64,000 nucleotides of DNA, from NCBI GenBank assembly GCA_001566295.1, contig KQ964248.1, positions 2,976,001 through 3,040,000 on the forward strand. Direction: 5' to 3'. Source of the DNA: Microdochium bolleyi. Taxonomy: Eukaryota; Ascomycota; Sordariomycetes; Xylariales; Microdochiaceae. Numbering within the stretch: the first letter of the stretch is position 1; each line of letters begins with the position of its first letter. The position numbers and the translations under genes are program-made. A model generated the notes under the pieces. That model made no database searches. It had not been told where the DNA came from and saw only the letters and a list, made by a program, of their open reading frames with translations. Positions 1-9,557 of this stretch are shown here, in pieces.

Positions 1-66
1 CTTGAGCGCATCGGCAACATCACACTCGAGGCGGCCGAGTCAAGTCATGGGACTGCGAGTGGATGA
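1..66 (+). CDS. possible 3' end of a gene entering from the left
   Basis: Frame 1 is open from the window edge to a TGA at 64-66 and would give a 21-residue C-terminal tail rich in Glu, Ser and Gly. The codons look coding-like (many end in C or G), but the piece is too short to assign. It may equally be non-coding. Confidence 0.2.
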   Translation, partial: LERIGNITLEAAESSHGTASG

Positions 67-223
67 ATTTATTCATTTGTAAACATTGCAAATGTGAAAG
101 AGGACTTGCTCCCTTTGAACAGGCAAGCAACAGCCCCGTCTGTGATCCTCGTCGTCTAAAACGGTACAGGAACAACAACCCAGATGGAAACTCTTTCCGA
201 TCCCAGAATCGACAAGTGCCCAT

Positions 224-2168
224 CTAGTCCACGACCTTGCCCTCCTTGGCGGCATCCTTGTTGCCCAGCACGTACTTCTCCTGGTGCACCGCGACATGGT
301 TGTTGAGCAGGTGGCTCGGGTCGCGGATGAAGAAGGCGGCGGCGATGGCGACGACGCCGAGTGGGATGGTCGCGTAGAAGACCATGCGGAACGCGCTGGC
401 GTACGTGTCCCTGAACGCGGCAGCGGCGGCGGCGAGGACGGCGCCGTTGGCGCTGGCGGGCAGGCCCATGAGCGCGCCGGGCACGCCGACGGCGTTCTGG
501 ATGACGGCGGGGATCAGCGCGCCCAGGCCCTCCGGGGTCGGGGCGAAGCCCGCGCCGATGGCGGCGCCGGCAATGTTGTTGGCCAGGTCGCGGTTCACGA
601 TGGACGTCATGATGGTGGTGAAGACGGCGTTGCCGAGGGAGCCGCCGGCGCTGCGGAACGTGCCCATGACGCCGGCCGAGATGCCGAGGTCCTCCTGCGG
701 CACGAGCAGGCCCGAGGAGACATACGAGAGCACGGTGAGCCAGGTGAAGCACGACTGGCCGAACATGGGCAGGATGGTCCAGCCGAGCTTGTTGTGCGGG
801 ACCACGGCGGCGTAAGACGCGGTAAAGACGGTCTGGAACATGAGCGCGACGATGAACTGGATCTTGATGTGCTTGAGCTTGTGCACGAGCGAGGGCATGA
901 TCCAGCCGCCGATGACGCCCGAGATGTTGGCCGCCGTCGCAATGTAGCCGATCTCGACGACATCGTTGGTGAACATGAAGAGCGTGCCCTGGTTGCCGAG
1001 CGTGACCATGGCCTGCCAGATCATGCCGCAGATGAAGAGGATGACGAGGTACACGGTGAACTCGCGGTACATGCGGAAGATCTTGCGCGGGAACAGCGGC
1101 CGCTTGGCGTAGGTGAAGTCGTAGATGAAGGCCGACACGAACATGATGGCGCCGAGCGGGATCGTCGTCGCGACCATGGTGACACTCCACTTGCTCGCGC
1201 CGAGGGACGTGATGCCGACGAGCAGGATGGTGAGGCCCGACGCGAAGAGGAAGAAGGCGACAAAGTCGAGCTCCTTGAACTGCTGCCAACGCGTCTTCTC
1301 GTAGTCGTGGCGCGGGCGGGATGGCGGGAAGTAGCAGACAAAGGTGCCCGCGATGCAGACGACGGCGTAGATGATGGTGATGTAGTAGCACCAGCGCCAG
1401 CTGGCCCGCAGGTAGAGCTGTGTTGCGATGATGCCGCCGAGCGAGCCCCAGGGAATGGTGATGCAGAGCTCGGTCCAGGCGAGGCCGAGGCCGCGATACT
1501 TGTTGGGCAGCAGCTCGCTGATGCCTGGGTATGCCACCATGATGGTGCCGGCGCCGAAGCCTACAAGGGTGGTGCCGGCCACAATGTTCAGCGTCGACTG
1601 CGCGAGGGCGCATACGATCTGCAAATGGGAGGAGTCCGCTGGTCAGTTTTTGATGTGTGATGCGCTGAAATCAATGACTGTTGATGGCTTACCGCGCCTG
1701 CCAGGATGATGGCCTGGCCACCGAGGAGAATCCACCGACGGCCAAAGATGTCACTCATGCCACCAGCAATGGAGAAGGAGACCGCGGCTCCGATGGACCA
1801 GCCACCAGGGATCCAGGCAATGTTCTCAGTGTCGCCCAACGCCATACCGATCTGCTGCAGGATCTGTGCGGGCATGACGAAGGCCGTCGCGATGGCCGGG
1901 ACGTATGTGAGGCCCATGAACTGCAGTGCGTGATGTGATTATCAGCATTTGGATTCTGCGCAGGACAACGGGCTCGGGAGAGACTCACGAATACAGCCAA
2001 GATGGTGGACCAGGACACTCTCGGCTCCGGTCCGTCGTCCATGTTGTCGGTGGACATGTCGATATGAGACGCAACAGGCTTGTCTGCTGCCGCCGCAGCT
2101 GGGGCCGGCGTGATGGTCGGCGTGGACGGTGCCACCTGGCCTTCGATCTTGTCTGCCGACATTGCCAT
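224..2168 (-). CDS. MFS transporter, TRI12/siderophore-type (14-helix class)
   Basis: A plasma-membrane efflux or uptake carrier of the major facilitator superfamily, closest in pattern to fungal trichothecene-efflux (TRI12) and siderophore transporters. Three exons join in phase: 2168-1989, 1920-1693 and 1618-224. Introns are 68 and 74 nt with GTGAGT and GTAAGC donors. The product is 600 aa. The ATG at 2168 has a good context (ATCACCATGG). Residues 1-55 are a hydrophilic cytosolic tail. MFS motif A (GGMSDIFGRR) sits at about 113-122, followed by GFGAG and YPGISELLPNKYRG, typical of the TRI12 family. Many hydrophobic helices follow, and the C-terminus is charged. No toxin-biosynthesis gene lies next to it, so the substrate cannot be inferred. 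Family assignment is firm; TRI12 versus siderophore subtype is not. Confidence 0.9.
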
Positions 2169-2825
2169 GGTGATGTGCTGCTCCCGTGATGTGTTGTGTT
2201 GCGCTGTCGTGGACGGTGGAAGAATGCCCTGAGTCATGCCAGCCGGGGGTCCGAGATCGAGCAGCAGCAGCCAGAGACAAGCTTTATAGATCGAAGTCGC
2301 GTGCAGGGACACGCTCACGCGGCGGAGCGAGTCGGCAATCACCCACCTCCGCACTTCCCCAGATGCCGCGATGGTCCACCTCCGCTCCTCCCGCTCTTCC
2401 CCAGATCGGGCGCAGGCGTCGCCGCGGTCGCGTTCTGGCCCAGGGTGGCTCTGACCAGGCGCGTTAACCTGCCCATTCGGGTTGGGATCAAAGCGACACT
2501 AGCCCGTGCTAGAACAATTCGAGGCTCTCGCCCTGTTCCAGATGTCCCTTTGGGAGAGAGGCGCCATCCCCCCACGTGCCCGGCAGATGCGGGTGGAATG
2601 CCGGACTCGATCTCCCGCGGCTCTTGGGCGCCTTACGGCAACTTCGCTCATCATGCGGCTTATCAGTTGCCAGACACCAGACACCAGACTGCGAGGCAAG
2701 GCTGGCGCTGATAACCAGCCAGAACTCTGCGCCTGTAGCGTGTACGAGAACTGGTGCCAAGTGGGACCTGGGGCGCAGTCTTTGCTCGACACGGCAAGTG
2801 ATTAAACTCAAATCCCCCCTTTTGA
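2169..2825. other. gene-free stretch upstream of the MFS gene
   Basis: No supported gene. The stretch must contain the MFS promoter and the 3' end of the HET gene. A 7-bp motif, CAGACAC, is tandemly repeated almost three times at about 2671-2690. Short frames here have no recognisable product. Confidence 0.5.
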
Positions 2826-4829
2826 TTAGAACAGCAGGACATCCTGCCACCTGAAGTCATCCCTGAGCAGAGCCTCGCCGTTCATGAACCCATGGATGTA
2901 GCAGAATCCCACAAGTCGATACATGCCCGGCCTCTCTGCGCTCCTGCGCAGCAGAGCAGGCAGCCGGCACCCTGCGATGATCCAGATCTCGTCGCCAGTG
3001 TTTGTTGCACCGGGCACACCCGTGTACCGTCCGCCAGTGGTCCTTCCGGGCTGTATACCCACGGCCATGGCCAATCGGACGTGTCTCTGCAAGCAGTTCA
3101 GGCTCCCCGCAGGTCTCGGCTCATGAAAAGGTCCGACCTCGGCCTCCAGTACATTGGCAATGAGTGTCTTCCAATCTTGCAGGTTCGGAAAGGGCAGTCC
3201 TGTCAGTTCCCCTTGCGTTAAGAGGTCCCCTAGCAGATGTTTGAAAGTGCAGCCCAGGACTGTTGGAATGTTAGCTGGGCATGAGACCACGACTATTGCA
3301 GTGATGATTGCCTCCAGCGCAGTTTTGTCCATGGCCTGGGCCGAGGTTTCACCAAGTCCTGATTCCTGCAGACCGAAGAATGTCTCGACGACCTGGCGAA
3401 TGTAATCGTCGGCTTGGCCTGCTATGATTTCGGTCGGGGCCCGGGTGTCTCCGTCCACTGCAGCCGTGCTGGAAGCCGGAGCAGACCAGTCGCGCACCTC
3501 GTCGAGACGGAAGCCTCGGAGTGCGATGGCATCGGAGCGGTCGGGCACGTCGCTGATGACGAAGTGGCTTTCGTCTCCTCCAGCACTACCGCCCTCGTCG
3601 ATCTCGCACTGGCTCATGAACACGGATTGGTGGCGAGACCCGCCAAACGCCTGGATCCAGCTGGGGAGGTTAGGGTCGGCCAGCGATATCAGCCCGCCGT
3701 GCATGAACAGCTGGCGCCCACCAGGAGGTCTCAGCAAGAACTTGGCCGTGCTCAGACTCCACTCAGTGTCCTCGGACATGTAGTCCGGTCTCAGCTCCTG
3801 CCGGTCAGACTCTGACAGGTCCGACGCCAGGCCGAGCACTGCGTAGTAGCGGTCCCGCCCAAGCGTGCACTGCCAGTACTGATAGCCATGGAGCAGGTCG
3901 AGCAAACCAGCATTGCGTATCCTACGGGTATCGATGGGCATTTCTAAGCTCTCCAAGAGCTGCCGACCCTCAGGGCTATACTCAAGCATGCGCAGGGCCC
4001 GGTGGTGGAACATGAGGTGAAACATGGCATAGCTTTCCAACAAGTCCTTGAACTTGTCGTCGTAGAGCAGCTTCATGGACATGGTTCGCGCGTCGCGGAA
4101 GGTGACGCGGATGGCGAACAAGTGACCCCAGTGGACGGTGCGCGTGCCGCAGTAGAAGACGACGTCTCTGGCCAGGACAAACTCCTGCACGATCCACAAT
4201 CTCTGGAACCAGGGCCGCTGCGCTATGCGCATGACGGGTAGCCACTCGTCCGAGTCCTTGTCGGGCAGCTCGTGACCTACCCAGGCCGGGTCGACTGCGT
4301 CTGGCGGCAACCCCATTAGTATGGCTGTATCTTTGGCATCCAGAGCTCGCCCGTAAGCTATGCGGTTCGTGCCCCCGTGGATCGCTGTGCGCCAGTACCT
4401 GTCGAGCAGATCCAGGCCGGTGTCGCTTTCCTCGGTCGCCTCGCCGAGGTCAGCCACGACGCGGGTCGCAGTGCTGAAGATGGTGCCCATGAGTGGCACC
4501 TGCTGGGCCTTCTCGCCTAGGTCTTCCTGGTTGATGCAGACGGCGTCGATCCAGAGCACTCGCGGGCTGTCTGGCAGCCGGATGCGGTCGAGGGCGCTGT
4601 TGAGGGACACGGTGATGTGTAGTTGAGTCTGGCCTGCGATGCGAAGGACGTGCTTCTTGCCCTCGCCGCCCCAGACATAGGATAGCGCCTCAAAGGTAGG
4701 TGAGTCGCCCAGGCTGACTGTGCTCAGCTCGCCAGCCAGGTCGTCTCCTGCGCGGCCGGGCAGCAGATGGAGGACGCGGATCTGGCCTGGCCGCAGAGGC
4801 TGGTACTTGTGTGGTGATGGTAATGCCAT
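2826..4829 (-). CDS. HET-domain protein 1 (heterokaryon incompatibility family)
   Basis: A single-exon protein of 667 aa with an N-terminal HET domain, the module found in fungal heterokaryon-incompatibility and non-self-recognition proteins, where it is linked to a TIR-like fold and cell-death signalling. Diagnostic blocks are visible: FEALSYVWG at about 47-54 and VLWIDAVCINQEDLGEK at about 91-107. The remaining 500 residues follow the usual HET pattern, with a poorly conserved middle and a C-terminus containing YRLVGFCYIHGFMNGEAL, the characteristic closing block of this class. No NACHT, WD40 or ankyrin domain is attached. It may be allorecognition-related, but most HET genes in a genome have no proven role. 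There is no sign of truncation. Confidence 0.93.
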   Translation of the reverse strand: MALPSPHKYQPLRPGQIRVLHLLPGRAGDDLAGELSTVSLGDSPTFEALSYVWGGEGKKHVLRIAGQTQLHITVSLNSALDRIRLPDSPRVLWIDAVCINQEDLGEKAQQVPLMGTIFSTATRVVADLGEATEESDTGLDLLDRYWRTAIHGGTNRIAYGRALDAKDTAILMGLPPDAVDPAWVGHELPDKDSDEWLPVMRIAQRPWFQRLWIVQEFVLARDVVFYCGTRTVHWGHLFAIRVTFRDARTMSMKLLYDDKFKDLLESYAMFHLMFHHRALRMLEYSPEGRQLLESLEMPIDTRRIRNAGLLDLLHGYQYWQCTLGRDRYYAVLGLASDLSESDRQELRPDYMSEDTEWSLSTAKFLLRPPGGRQLFMHGGLISLADPNLPSWIQAFGGSRHQSVFMSQCEIDEGGSAGGDESHFVISDVPDRSDAIALRGFRLDEVRDWSAPASSTAAVDGDTRAPTEIIAGQADDYIRQVVETFFGLQESGLGETSAQAMDKTALEAIITAIVVVSCPANIPTVLGCTFKHLLGDLLTQGELTGLPFPNLQDWKTLIANVLEAEVGPFHEPRPAGSLNCLQRHVRLAMAVGIQPGRTTGGRYTGVPGATNTGDEIWIIAGCRLPALLRRSAERPGMYRLVGFCYIHGFMNGEALLRDDFRWQDVLLF

Positions 4830-5332
4830 GTCCGAATAGTCTGGCTTTCACAGCACAGTCGAGGACTGTCCGGGAATGTCGAGGTCTTGAAGGCTGCACA
4901 AGAGGCAGGTGGTTGTCTTGTTATTGTTGTTCTTGTTGTCGCCCGACCCCGCAGTCAGCATGGAGGGCCACGGCGCAGAAGGGGCGCAGGGAAACGAGTC
5001 CCACCACTCCACGTGTCAGCCGCATGCGATGGGGAGGAGCGTAGAGTCCAACCACAGGATCAGGATTGTTGTTCGACGCCGCGGTGTATGCTGTGCCATG
5101 GGGACCCTGGAGAATCCGCTCGAGTCTGAGTAGGGCAGCCAGGGGAGACGTCGCGACTACTTGGAGGAGGTTCGATGGAGAGCCGACATTAGTGGACCTC
5201 GAATGTCCAAAGCCCACGAGTGTATACCATACGCGTATTATACAATGCTACCTCAAGCCTCTCAGATGCTCTCACGGTCCGACTACAGATATCATAATCC
5301 GAGCCGCGTTTCAATGAGCACACTCGACGCAT
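4830..5332. other. intergenic stretch between HET and oxidase genes
   Basis: No gene seen. Contains a T/G-rich run at about 4917-4942 just upstream of the HET start, likely promoter or 5' UTR, and the 3' flank of the multicopper oxidase. Confidence 0.5.
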
Positions 5333-7489
5333 TCACCCAAACTGCCCGAACCACAGACTATCGTCCGGCCTGACCCCTTTCGTCACTCCTTGCCTGGTAC
5401 ACATCGCCCTCTCAACATCCCCAATCACTCCGCCTGCTACTTCTTTGTGCCGCTTCACAAGCTCCTCTCCTCTCACAAGAATCTGCATCGCCATCCCAGC
5501 CTCACCATGCCAAGCATTATGGCAGTGCAGCGCCCACAACCCCGGATTGTCCAGCACCACGCGTATCACGAGCCACTCGTATCCCCCCACCGTCACGGTG
5601 TCCCTGCGCACTGGGTTCTCCAGCATCGCCCGGTACGTCGCGTTGCCCGCCAGGAGCTCCTCGAGCGCGGCCTGGTCCGGAGGCGGCGCACCCCGCAGGG
5701 ACGGCGTGAGCACCGAGAACTTGTGCCCGTGCAGGTGGAACGGGTGCGCGCCGTCGTCAAAGTTGTTGATCGCAATGTCCACCACGACTGGCGCCGTGCC
5801 GTGGGTCGCGAGGATGAGCTCGCGGGCGGGGTCGAAGAACGATGGTTCCGCGGGGGATATGCCCGGGCCCATTCCGGATGAGGTGTTGTCGTGGTGGATG
5901 GTTCCTTCGGAGGAGTTGAGGGATGAATCACCGACGGTGACGGCGACTAAAAAGCGGTGCAGTGTGGGAGATGTGGTGTTGGACTTCCACGTTGTCTCGT
6001 TGAAGAAGCCCCTGCTCAGCCGCCAGTCGCCGATGCGGAAGCTCGCGCGCAGTATGACATAGGCGTCTGCCGGAGGTGGTCTGACCGGGGCGACAGGGCG
6101 GAGGGCGGTGGTGTCAAGGTCGCGGCAGACTGTGTCGACAACGTCGTCCCAGGCTTTGCTGGTCGGCTCCCGGCCCGTGGTGTCCTTATTCCCGGCGCTC
6201 ACCTGGTCGTGCTCGTCGACGTAGCGGATGATGGCTCGCATGTCTGGGTGCAAATGCGGATTCTCCCCGGTGAAGCAAGTCGTCAACATCCCGGCCCGGA
6301 GCCAGAAGGCTGCATCATGACCTCCAGCCGATGTTGTCACGTTTCGGTTCGCCTCGAGAACGATGCTGTACCGCTGCGCCGGCGCGATCGCCAGCTTGTG
6401 AATCGGCTCGTCGTGCTCCACATCCGTGCCATCGACCTCGTTCACATGAAAGGCGTGCTGATCGACCTGGACATTGAACTCTGCGAATGCCCCGACATTG
6501 ATGATCCGCAGCCGGTGTCTCCCACCCCGGGCCAGCCGGATCTCCGGGTACGCGAGCACCGAGTCATCACATTTCCACCCGGGGAAGTCCGCACAAGAGC
6601 GCAGGCCCCGGCCATTGATCAGCGCGCTGTCCGGCACGGGCTCCTCGTTCTCCCTGCCGGGCTGGAGGTAGTCCATGAGCAGCTCGGCCGTGGTGTTGTG
6701 GTAGTGCTCCTGCACCATGACGACCCTGTCGCTCGCGAAGTCGTCCATCGAGAAAGAATCATCATGAGTGACGACAGGATGCACGACGACTGGCCCCACG
6801 AGCCCGTCCCCGGCCTGCGCGCTGTGGTGCGCGTGGTACCAGTACGAGCCGGACTGCCCGCGGATCGCGAACCGGTACGTGTAGCTCGACCCTGGCGCGA
6901 TGGGGCACTGCGTGACGCCGACGGTGCCGTCCATCGCGTTGCTCCCGTTCTGGTACATCCCGTGGAAGTGGATGGACGTCGCGTTGACGCCGCGGTTGTG
7001 GACGTGCACGGCGATGGTGTCGCCGTCGTTGGCCTCGACTAGCGGGCCCGGGAACCGGTTGTTGATGAGTACCATGGGGCGGAACACGCCGTCCGGGTTG
7101 AAGACGGCGTCTGTGATGGTCCAGTTGTACTCCCGCGTCGTGGGACCGGTGTGCGAGTCCCGGGACAGGGAGAGGATGTAGTCGTCGAGGGGCCGCCATG
7201 CTGGTAATGGTGGTATGTCTTCTGTGTATAGAACATTGGTTCCTGATGGTGCCCCCAACGTTGTGGCTTTGCCAGCGGTATTGCTGTCAGGAGTTTCGGC
7301 AGTGTGGACAGCCAAATACGGAATGTCACCGAGGAGCAGCCCGGTCAGCCCTAACAGGGTGGCTGCCACAGTTGTGACCCAGAGAACCAATGTGCAACAT
7401 CGGAACGTCGAAGGTCGTCCTCGACGGATCTGACCCAAACCAAAGCCATCTTCTCCCTCCGGTCTCGCGGATCTCTTGCTTGCCAGCAT
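5333..7489 (-). CDS. multicopper oxidase (laccase-like) with N-terminal membrane anchor
   Basis: A 718-aa intronless multicopper oxidase. These enzymes couple one-electron oxidation of phenols or metals to reduction of oxygen to water at a T1 copper and a trinuclear cluster. All four copper-ligand blocks are present: HFHG at 174-177, WYHAHH at 217-222, HPFHLHGH at 582-589 and HCHNAWHGEAGM from 655. The second block has Ala where most laccases have Ser (HSH). The N-terminus is not a simple signal peptide: about 30 charged residues precede a hydrophobic segment at about 31-54, suggesting a type II signal anchor with the catalytic domain outside the cytosol. There is no C-terminal transmembrane helix, unlike Fet3 ferroxidases. 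Phenol oxidase or pigment-pathway oxidase is more likely than Fet3; substrate is unknown. Confidence 0.92.
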   Translation of the reverse strand: MLASKRSARPEGEDGFGLGQIRRGRPSTFRCCTLVLWVTTVAATLLGLTGLLLGDIPYLAVHTAETPDSNTAGKATTLGAPSGTNVLYTEDIPPLPAWRPLDDYILSLSRDSHTGPTTREYNWTITDAVFNPDGVFRPMVLINNRFPGPLVEANDGDTIAVHVHNRGVNATSIHFHGMYQNGSNAMDGTVGVTQCPIAPGSSYTYRFAIRGQSGSYWYHAHHSAQAGDGLVGPVVVHPVVTHDDSFSMDDFASDRVVMVQEHYHNTTAELLMDYLQPGRENEEPVPDSALINGRGLRSCADFPGWKCDDSVLAYPEIRLARGGRHRLRIINVGAFAEFNVQVDQHAFHVNEVDGTDVEHDEPIHKLAIAPAQRYSIVLEANRNVTTSAGGHDAAFWLRAGMLTTCFTGENPHLHPDMRAIIRYVDEHDQVSAGNKDTTGREPTSKAWDDVVDTVCRDLDTTALRPVAPVRPPPADAYVILRASFRIGDWRLSRGFFNETTWKSNTTSPTLHRFLVAVTVGDSSLNSSEGTIHHDNTSSGMGPGISPAEPSFFDPARELILATHGTAPVVVDIAINNFDDGAHPFHLHGHKFSVLTPSLRGAPPPDQAALEELLAGNATYRAMLENPVRRDTVTVGGYEWLVIRVVLDNPGLWALHCHNAWHGEAGMAMQILVRGEELVKRHKEVAGGVIGDVERAMCTRQGVTKGVRPDDSLWFGQFG

Positions 7490-7664
7490 GTTGTCTCCGG
7501 CCAGGCTGAGCTCCTGGAGGGCAGCTTCTTGGTGGAGCCTCTTTGAATGGTCGAAGACCTAGAATGCCTCGGTCACTGCGTCGCCATAATCGGTGGCCTG
7601 TCCTGCACTCCACAGCGATTTCTTAGGGATCCGTTAACACGACTCAGCCAATTGCGTGGATACC

Positions 7665-7670
7665 CACGTG
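7665..7670. promoter_or_regulatory. CACGTG E-box (candidate PHO4/NUC-1-type site)
   Basis: Palindromic CACGTG, 600 bp upstream of the acid phosphatase ATG. In yeast and Neurospora, bHLH regulators of phosphate starvation bind this core. A second copy lies 94 bp away. Function is inferred from context only. Confidence 0.35.
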
Positions 7671-7758
7671 TTGACGTGAAATGATTGCGTGGCGACGGTG
7701 GGCTGTTGACCGATGCTCAGAAGGGGCAAGCTTGATGTGGGAGGCCACTATACGAGAG

Positions 7759-7764
7759 CACGTG
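7759..7764. promoter_or_regulatory. second CACGTG E-box
   Basis: Palindromic CACGTG about 500 bp upstream of the phosphatase ATG and 270 bp upstream of the oxidase ATG on the other strand. Either gene could be the target. Confidence 0.35.
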
Positions 7765-8167
7765 CTGGTATAGATACGTCTCTCGAGTAAAGAAAATGAG
7801 CAACAAGTAAGAGAGCACGGAAATGAGGATGACCACCATTGCAGCCAGTGACCGTTTTCGAGGACCCTCTCGGCCTGGTCGGCAGTCCGGTGGAGACTAT
7901 CCCAGTCCGAGCCCGCAAAGCTTGGTATGCAGACCCCTGCTTAGACTTGTGCCCAATCCTGTCATGAGATACTTGTGTGTACATGCTACCACCGGAGGGT
8001 TGCACATGGTCTCTTCGCACGTCATGAGTGGTGACCGAGGTCGGCCATTGCCGGTTGGAAAGGTGTCTACACACGATACACGTATGCTATGGTGCGTGCA
8101 GAGATGGCAATACCCCCCCTTGAGCGTAGCATTGCTTGTGAATCCTTGCTTAGACTTACTTGAGAAG

Positions 8168-8175
8168 ATATATAT
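8168..8175 (+). promoter_or_regulatory. TATA-like element of the acid phosphatase gene
   Basis: An ATATATAT run, 90 nt upstream of the ATG at 8265, at a spacing that fits a fungal TATA box. Confidence 0.4.
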
Positions 8176-8264
8176 CGCGGCCTTGTCCACCGGCCCTCCC
8201 GTCTGAGCTTGACATCACGCACGGCTTCCCAATCCCTCTTCGAGCTCTCCGGTGGTCAAACAGC

Positions 8265-9557
8265 ATGCTTTTCAACGCCTTCCTCGTCACTGTGGTGGCC
8301 GGCACAGCTGCTGCGAGCAGCTGCTCGAAGGCACAGCGCGCAGCCACTTCCACGACGCCCACCAGAGTATGGGAGACGGCCTACACGGCCACGGGTGCTG
8401 CTGCCGTCGCCGCCGCCAAGGCCACAGCCAAGACACGCAGCCCAACCAGCAACGTTGCGGGCAAGGTCTTTGACCGATACGTCAGCATCTGGTTCGAGAA
8501 CACCAACTTTGAGAAGGCTCGGGCAGACCCCAACTTCGCCGCCTTTGCGGCACAGGGCATCCTGCTCGACCAGTTCTACGCCGTCACCCACCCCTCGCAG
8601 CCCAACTACATTGCCGCCATCGCCGGCGATTACTTTGGCATGAACCACGACGACTTCACGCGGGCCGACTTCAACATCTCGACCGTCATCGACCTGCTCG
8701 ACACCCGCCAGATCTCGTGGGGTCTGTACCAGGAGGACATGCCGTTCTCCGGCTTCGAGGGCATGGCCTGGGTGAACCAGCGCAACGGGCGCAACGACTA
8801 CGTCCGCAAGCACGACCCCGCCGTCATCTTCGACAAGAACGCGCACTACGAAGACCGGCTCGCGCAGATCAAGAACCTCTCCATGACGGACACGGCGGCC
8901 TCGCAGTTCCACCGGGACCTGGCGGCCGACGCGCTGCCGCAGTGGATGTTCATCACGCCCAACATGACGTCGGACGCGCACGACACCGACGTCACGACCG
9001 CGGGCCGCTGGCTCAAGAGCTTCCTCGGCCCGCTGATGAGCGACAAGAAGTTTATGAAGAACACGCTCGTCCTCGTCACCTTTGACGAGAACGAGGTGTA
9101 CTCGGACCGCAACAAGATCTTCTCCGTCCTGCTCGGCGACGCGGTCCCGGACGCGCTCAAGGGCACCACCGACTCGGCCTACTACAACCACTACTCGGAG
9201 CTCGCGACCGTCGAGGCCAACTGGGACCTCCCCACGCTCGGCCGGTGGGACGTCGGCGCCAACGTGTACGGCTTTGCCGCGGCCAAGATGGGCGCCCCCT
9301 CCCCACGTGCGTGGGCCGCGAGCGAGAACTTCAGCCGCCACTACTTCAACGCGTCGTACGCGGGGGCCTTCTATAAGAAGGGCAAGGGCAACGCGCAGTT
9401 CCCCGCGCCGAACCTGGCGCTGGACGGGTACAACGGCAGGCCGGTCCTCGAGGAGGTGAAGAAGACGTGGGCCGGCAGCAAGGCGCCGACGTACTACACG
9501 TCCAAGGTCGAGATTCCGGACGGGATCAGCCCGCCGCCGGGATACGCGCCGAAGTGA
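8265..9557 (+). CDS. secreted acid phosphatase, phosphoesterase family (PhoA-like)
   Basis: A 430-aa intronless member of the phosphoesterase family (PF04185-type) that includes the phosphate-repressible acid phosphatase of Aspergillus and Penicillium; it would release phosphate from organic esters outside the cell. The ATG at 8265 is chosen because it begins a clear signal peptide (about residues 1-18, hydrophobic, small residues before the cleavage site); the frame is open further upstream but has no ATG-led secretory start there. Family motifs include IWFENTNFE at about 75-83, THPSQPNY at about 108-115, FITPNMTSDAHD in the middle and TFDENEVY from 272, which carry metal-binding and active-site residues. 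Several NxS/T sequons occur. The CACGTG sites upstream fit phosphate-starvation control, by inference. Confidence 0.93.
   Translation: MLFNAFLVTVVAGTAAASSCSKAQRAATSTTPTRVWETAYTATGAAAVAAAKATAKTRSPTSNVAGKVFDRYVSIWFENTNFEKARADPNFAAFAAQGILLDQFYAVTHPSQPNYIAAIAGDYFGMNHDDFTRADFNISTVIDLLDTRQISWGLYQEDMPFSGFEGMAWVNQRNGRNDYVRKHDPAVIFDKNAHYEDRLAQIKNLSMTDTAASQFHRDLAADALPQWMFITPNMTSDAHDTDVTTAGRWLKSFLGPLMSDKKFMKNTLVLVTFDENEVYSDRNKIFSVLLGDAVPDALKGTTDSAYYNHYSELATVEANWDLPTLGRWDVGANVYGFAAAKMGAPSPRAWAASENFSRHYFNASYAGAFYKKGKGNAQFPAPNLALDGYNGRPVLEEVKKTWAGSKAPTYYTSKVEIPDGISPPPGYAPK

Larger units (their letters stand above)
7490..8264. other. divergent promoter region, oxidase / acid phosphatase
   Basis: No gene seen. 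The two flanking genes are transcribed away from each other, so both promoters must lie here. Contains two CACGTG palindromes and a TATA-like run, listed separately. Confidence 0.6.

Noticed and set aside
284..1660. 458-codon plus-strand frame over the MFS gene
   Set aside because: Antisense of a strongly supported gene; Asp/Glu/Arg-rich composition arises from GC third-position bias of the other strand.
224..9557. Secondary-metabolite gene cluster around the TRI12-like carrier and laccase
   Set aside because: No polyketide synthase, non-ribosomal peptide synthetase, terpene synthase or tailoring P450 in the window.
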